NCBI GenBank assembly: GCA_008931825.1
Contig: QXVZ01023530.1
Span: 1 to 64,000 of the forward strand
Direction of reading: 5' to 3'
From: Phallusia fumigata
Taxonomy: Eukaryota > Chordata > Ascidiacea > Phlebobranchia > Ascidiidae
Length of the DNA stretch: 64,000 nt
Under the pieces are notes generated by a model. The model did no database searches. It saw only the letters and a program-made list of their open reading frames with translations, and was not told the origin of the DNA. A program made the position numbers and the translations under genes. Positions 61,801 to 64,000 of the stretch are shown piece by piece. Numbering within the stretch: the stretch's first letter is position 1; every line of letters begins with the position of its first letter.

Positions 61801-64000
61801 AGTTTAAAAGCGCCAAACCGTACGCAACTTCTGGGGACTTCCGGGGATTGATGCGTTTTGCGTCTTGTCCTTGCAAATCACAAAGTTTTTATTGGATTGT
61901 TTTCTAACTTGTATTTGTTTGCTGGTGAATAGGAGTAACGTGCAGGCGACCAAGCACACCTCGCTATGGTTACACAAAACCGAGCAAGTCTCGTTACAAT
62001 GCTGGAGAAAGTGCGGAGTTTGGATGCCGAACTGGATACAGACTTCAGGGGGCGTCTGAGATTCTCTGCTTGTATACCGGTTTGTGGTCTGAACCAGAAC
62101 CAACTTGCCAAGGTAAAAGTTTGTTTCAAAACAGGGAAAATACTGTGGGCGCTCAGTTAGACACATGTGACGTAAAACTAGAAATTCATTAAGTTGAGGT
62201 GGTTAGGTTGACGACAGGCTTTTAAACTTAAACTTTGTGACCAGGATTCCGAAACATATGCGATAATTTTGTTGTTCATTTCAGTGGTGACGTGTCCCAT
62301 ACCAGACAAACCGAACAAAGGAAGTTTCAGTCCCTCGAGGAACCGATACGTGTACAGGAACCGATTATATTTCCGCTGTACAACCGGTTACGTTGTGGAC
62401 GGAAGTTCTAGATTGTTCTGCAAAGCTGATGGAACATGGGACAAGCCCTACCCAACCTGCAGACGTAAGCTTTCACTTTGTAAATAAATTAAATTTGCAC
62501 TTTGCCAGATTAACTCTAAACAACCCACTCTATACATGCTTTCCAAAATTTCATGACAGTCAGTTACAGTGAAATAGGTGACGTCTGGTTTTATCGATTT
62601 GGCTTTCAGTCATTTAAACTCGCTCAAAAAAACTTGCAGTTGTTAGCGAAATATTAATTCCTTTTCAATCCCTCCTTGTCCCGTCGGCTTTGGGTTAAAA
62701 GCGCTTACCCTTTTTACTTTCTTTGTTAAAATACCGATCGCTCCCAACCATAGGCGCCGACTTTTGAATTTTTTTCGGGTATGTCAAATTATATGACGTC
62801 ATAAAATACCAAATATCTTTCTTGGAGCTTAATAGGCTGAGACAATGTTAAGGCTTGCAGTTTAAGCACTTCTCGCAACGCAAATTTACCGCCTGAAACT
62901 TTAGCTACTGTTGCNACTTACAGCGCCGGTGACTTAGTGGGTTTCACTTGCGACGATGGTTACATTGTGCAGGGCGCATCTCATATCAGATGTCTCCACA
63001 CTGGACTATGGTCTGACGTTGAACCAACGTGCAAAGGTTCGTACTGCTACTGCTTCCTATTGCCTGATTAGAAAAATCTGCTTTCAACCCTGTTTACAAC
63101 ACTACCTGACTTTTGAGGTTTAATTTCAAATAGTTTGCGCATGTTTAAAACGATTTTCAAACACTTCAGTACGGTTGACTGCACATAACACGTTCGTAGC
63201 CAGTGTAAAGTCATTCAAGCGTACGTTGTTTGCAGAAATCCGCTGTCCAGCCCTCACTGCTCCGGATCAAGGTTCCCTCTCTCCCGACCAAGCTGATTAC
63301 GCAATCGCGGCGGAAGTGACGTTTACATGCGATGAAAACTTTAAGTTGAAGGGGGAGGAAGTTCTGAGATGTTTGCCGGATGGGAGGTGGTCGCATCCCG
63401 AACCCACATGTGCAGGTAAGGACTGTATTGTTTGACTCAGGATGCTTGAAGGCTGATATATCCAAGTTTCAATCGTCTATCGTCGCATGTTTATGAGCCC
63501 ACAAAAGTTTAAAAGCGCCCACAAAAGTTTAAAAAAGTTTATTGGATTGTTTTCTAACTTGTATTTGTTTGCTGGTGAATAGGAGTAACGTGCAGGCGAC
63601 CAAGCACACCTCGCTATGGTTACACAAAACCGAGCAAGTCTCGTTACAATGCTGGAGAAAGTGCGGAGTTTGGATGCCGAACTGGATACAGACTTCAGGG
63701 GGCGTCTGAGATTCTCTGCTTGTATACCGGTTTGTGGTCTGAACCAGAACCAACTTGCCAAGGTAAAAGTTTGTTTCAAAACAGGGAAAATACTGTGGGC
63801 GCTCAGTTAGACACATGTGACGTAAAACTAGAAATTCATTAAGTTGAGGTGGTTAGGTGGACGACAGGCTTTTAAACTTAAACTTTGTGACCAGGATTCC
63901 GAAACATATGCGATAATTTTGTTGTTCATTTCAGTGGTGACGTGTCCCATACCAGACAAACCGAACAAAGGAAGTTTCAGTCCCTCGAGGAACCGATACG
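52841..64000 (+). CDS. Large multi-CCP (sushi) protein, 24 distinct CCPs, continues past the window
   Basis: Signal-peptide exon 52841-52907 (MKSVFFLGVLCWASAVSA), then single-CCP exons with phase 1 borders starting and ending at 53158-53337, 53515-53700, 53970-54161, 54321-54503, 54613-54786, 54920-55099, 55181-55360, 55845-56024, 56715-56894, 57130-57309, 57400-57579, 57803-57982, 58304-58483, 58672-58854, 59002-59181, 59371-59556, 59728-59907, 60001-60180, 60393-60572, 60801-60980, 61152-61331, 61531-61710, 61933-62112, 62285-62464. Copies at 56283-56462 and after 62915 are treated as assembly duplicates. The first five CCPs are divergent and basic; from 54920 on most share an acidic pattern, API-NG, Y-V, FTCDEGF, LVG, then WSDVEPTC. 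No TM or stop is reached. Donors after 55360 (gttatt) and 61331 (gttcgt) are weak. It could be a complement-receptor-like membrane protein such as the Ciona vCRL family, or a secreted one; this is undecided. Confidence 0.9.
55667..56541. repeat. Duplicated CCP exon plus flanks across a contig join
   Basis: 55667-56103 and 56105-56541 are almost identical (one difference noted, near 55807 and 56245), separated by a single N at 56104. Each copy has the same CCP exon (55845-56024 and 56283-56462) with identical translation. Identity extends equally through intron and exon and stops at the N, so it is most likely an unmerged contig overlap and not a real second exon. Confidence 0.85.
60349..60377 (+). 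pseudogene. Relic of a CCP exon start inside an intron
   Basis: Following a good acceptor (TTTGCTTAG), the sequence reads A-V-D-C-S-E-L-T-S-P, closely matching the start of the real exon 16 bases further on (60393: A-V-E-C-G-E-L-T-A-P). It then breaks off into the pyrimidine tract of the real acceptor. Use of the upstream acceptor would run into a stop codon. This looks like the remaining 5' stub of a duplicated exon. Confidence 0.7.
61211..64000. repeat. Duplicated 1.1 kb or longer block of CCP exons across a contig join
   Basis: 61211-62350 recurs at 62916-64000 after a single N at 62915. The second block holds the end of one CCP exon (to 63036), full exons at 63236-63415 and 63583-63762, and the start of the exon at 63935. 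Differences include one Gln-to-Lys change (61328 against 63033), single-base changes, and an intron indel that makes the second copy 55 bases shorter. Introns are as similar as exons, which points to two alleles and not to an old exon duplication. Confidence 0.85.
62465..62914. other. Intron of the large CCP gene, up to the contig join
   Basis: No CCP exon was seen. It contains ATAGGCGCCGACTTTTGAAT and poly-T near 62752, a terminus-like motif that might belong to a dispersed repeat; no second end was found. Confidence 0.4.

Overview
The window reads as nuclear DNA of an ascidian tunicate, most likely a Ciona species. It has AT-rich intergenic DNA, compact introns, and chordate or deuterostome gene families (tubby, SH3BP5, PSMA6, COPS8, MED11, muscle myosin) beside a large lineage-specific array of sushi (CCP) genes. 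Single N characters mark contig joins. Four of the six joins, and both edges of one short contig, are flanked by near-identical copies of the same sequence, which is what unmerged alleles from a very heterozygous animal look like. The exact species cannot be fixed from sequence reading alone.

Layout. 473-1993: four tail exons of a muscle myosin heavy chain, cut off at the join at 2050. 2051-12760: a tubby-family gene missing its 5' end, with a typical tubby C-terminal domain and an unusual long helical middle region. 14057-16155 (minus): a two-exon secreted peptide precursor with a dibasic-flanked, amidated CRF/urocortin-like peptide, the most interesting locus here. 19433-21627 (minus): SH3BP5 in eight exons. 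26171-30940: a type I membrane protein with a pentraxin-like domain, a ZP domain, a furin site and a TM helix. 32212-34626: LRRC51, tail to tail with PSMA6 (34951-36097, minus). 39045-41782: six CCPs plus a somatomedin B domain, 5' end lost at a join. 43260-44344: COPS8, tail to tail with MED11 (44493-45608, minus). 46405-51708: a secreted 13-CCP protein. 52841 to beyond 64000: a secreted or receptor-like protein with at least 24 distinct CCPs.

How it fits together. Housekeeping genes (PSMA6, COPS8, MED11, LRRC51) sit as compact convergent pairs between lineage-specific extracellular genes. The right-hand 25 kb is a CCP cluster in which each CCP is one exon of about 180 bp with phase 1 introns on both sides, the arrangement that allows exon duplication without frame loss. 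Gene-poor stretches (12.8-14 kb, 16.2-19.4 kb, 21.6-26.2 kb) show no supported genes. No CRISPR, rRNA, convincing tRNA or intact mobile element was seen.
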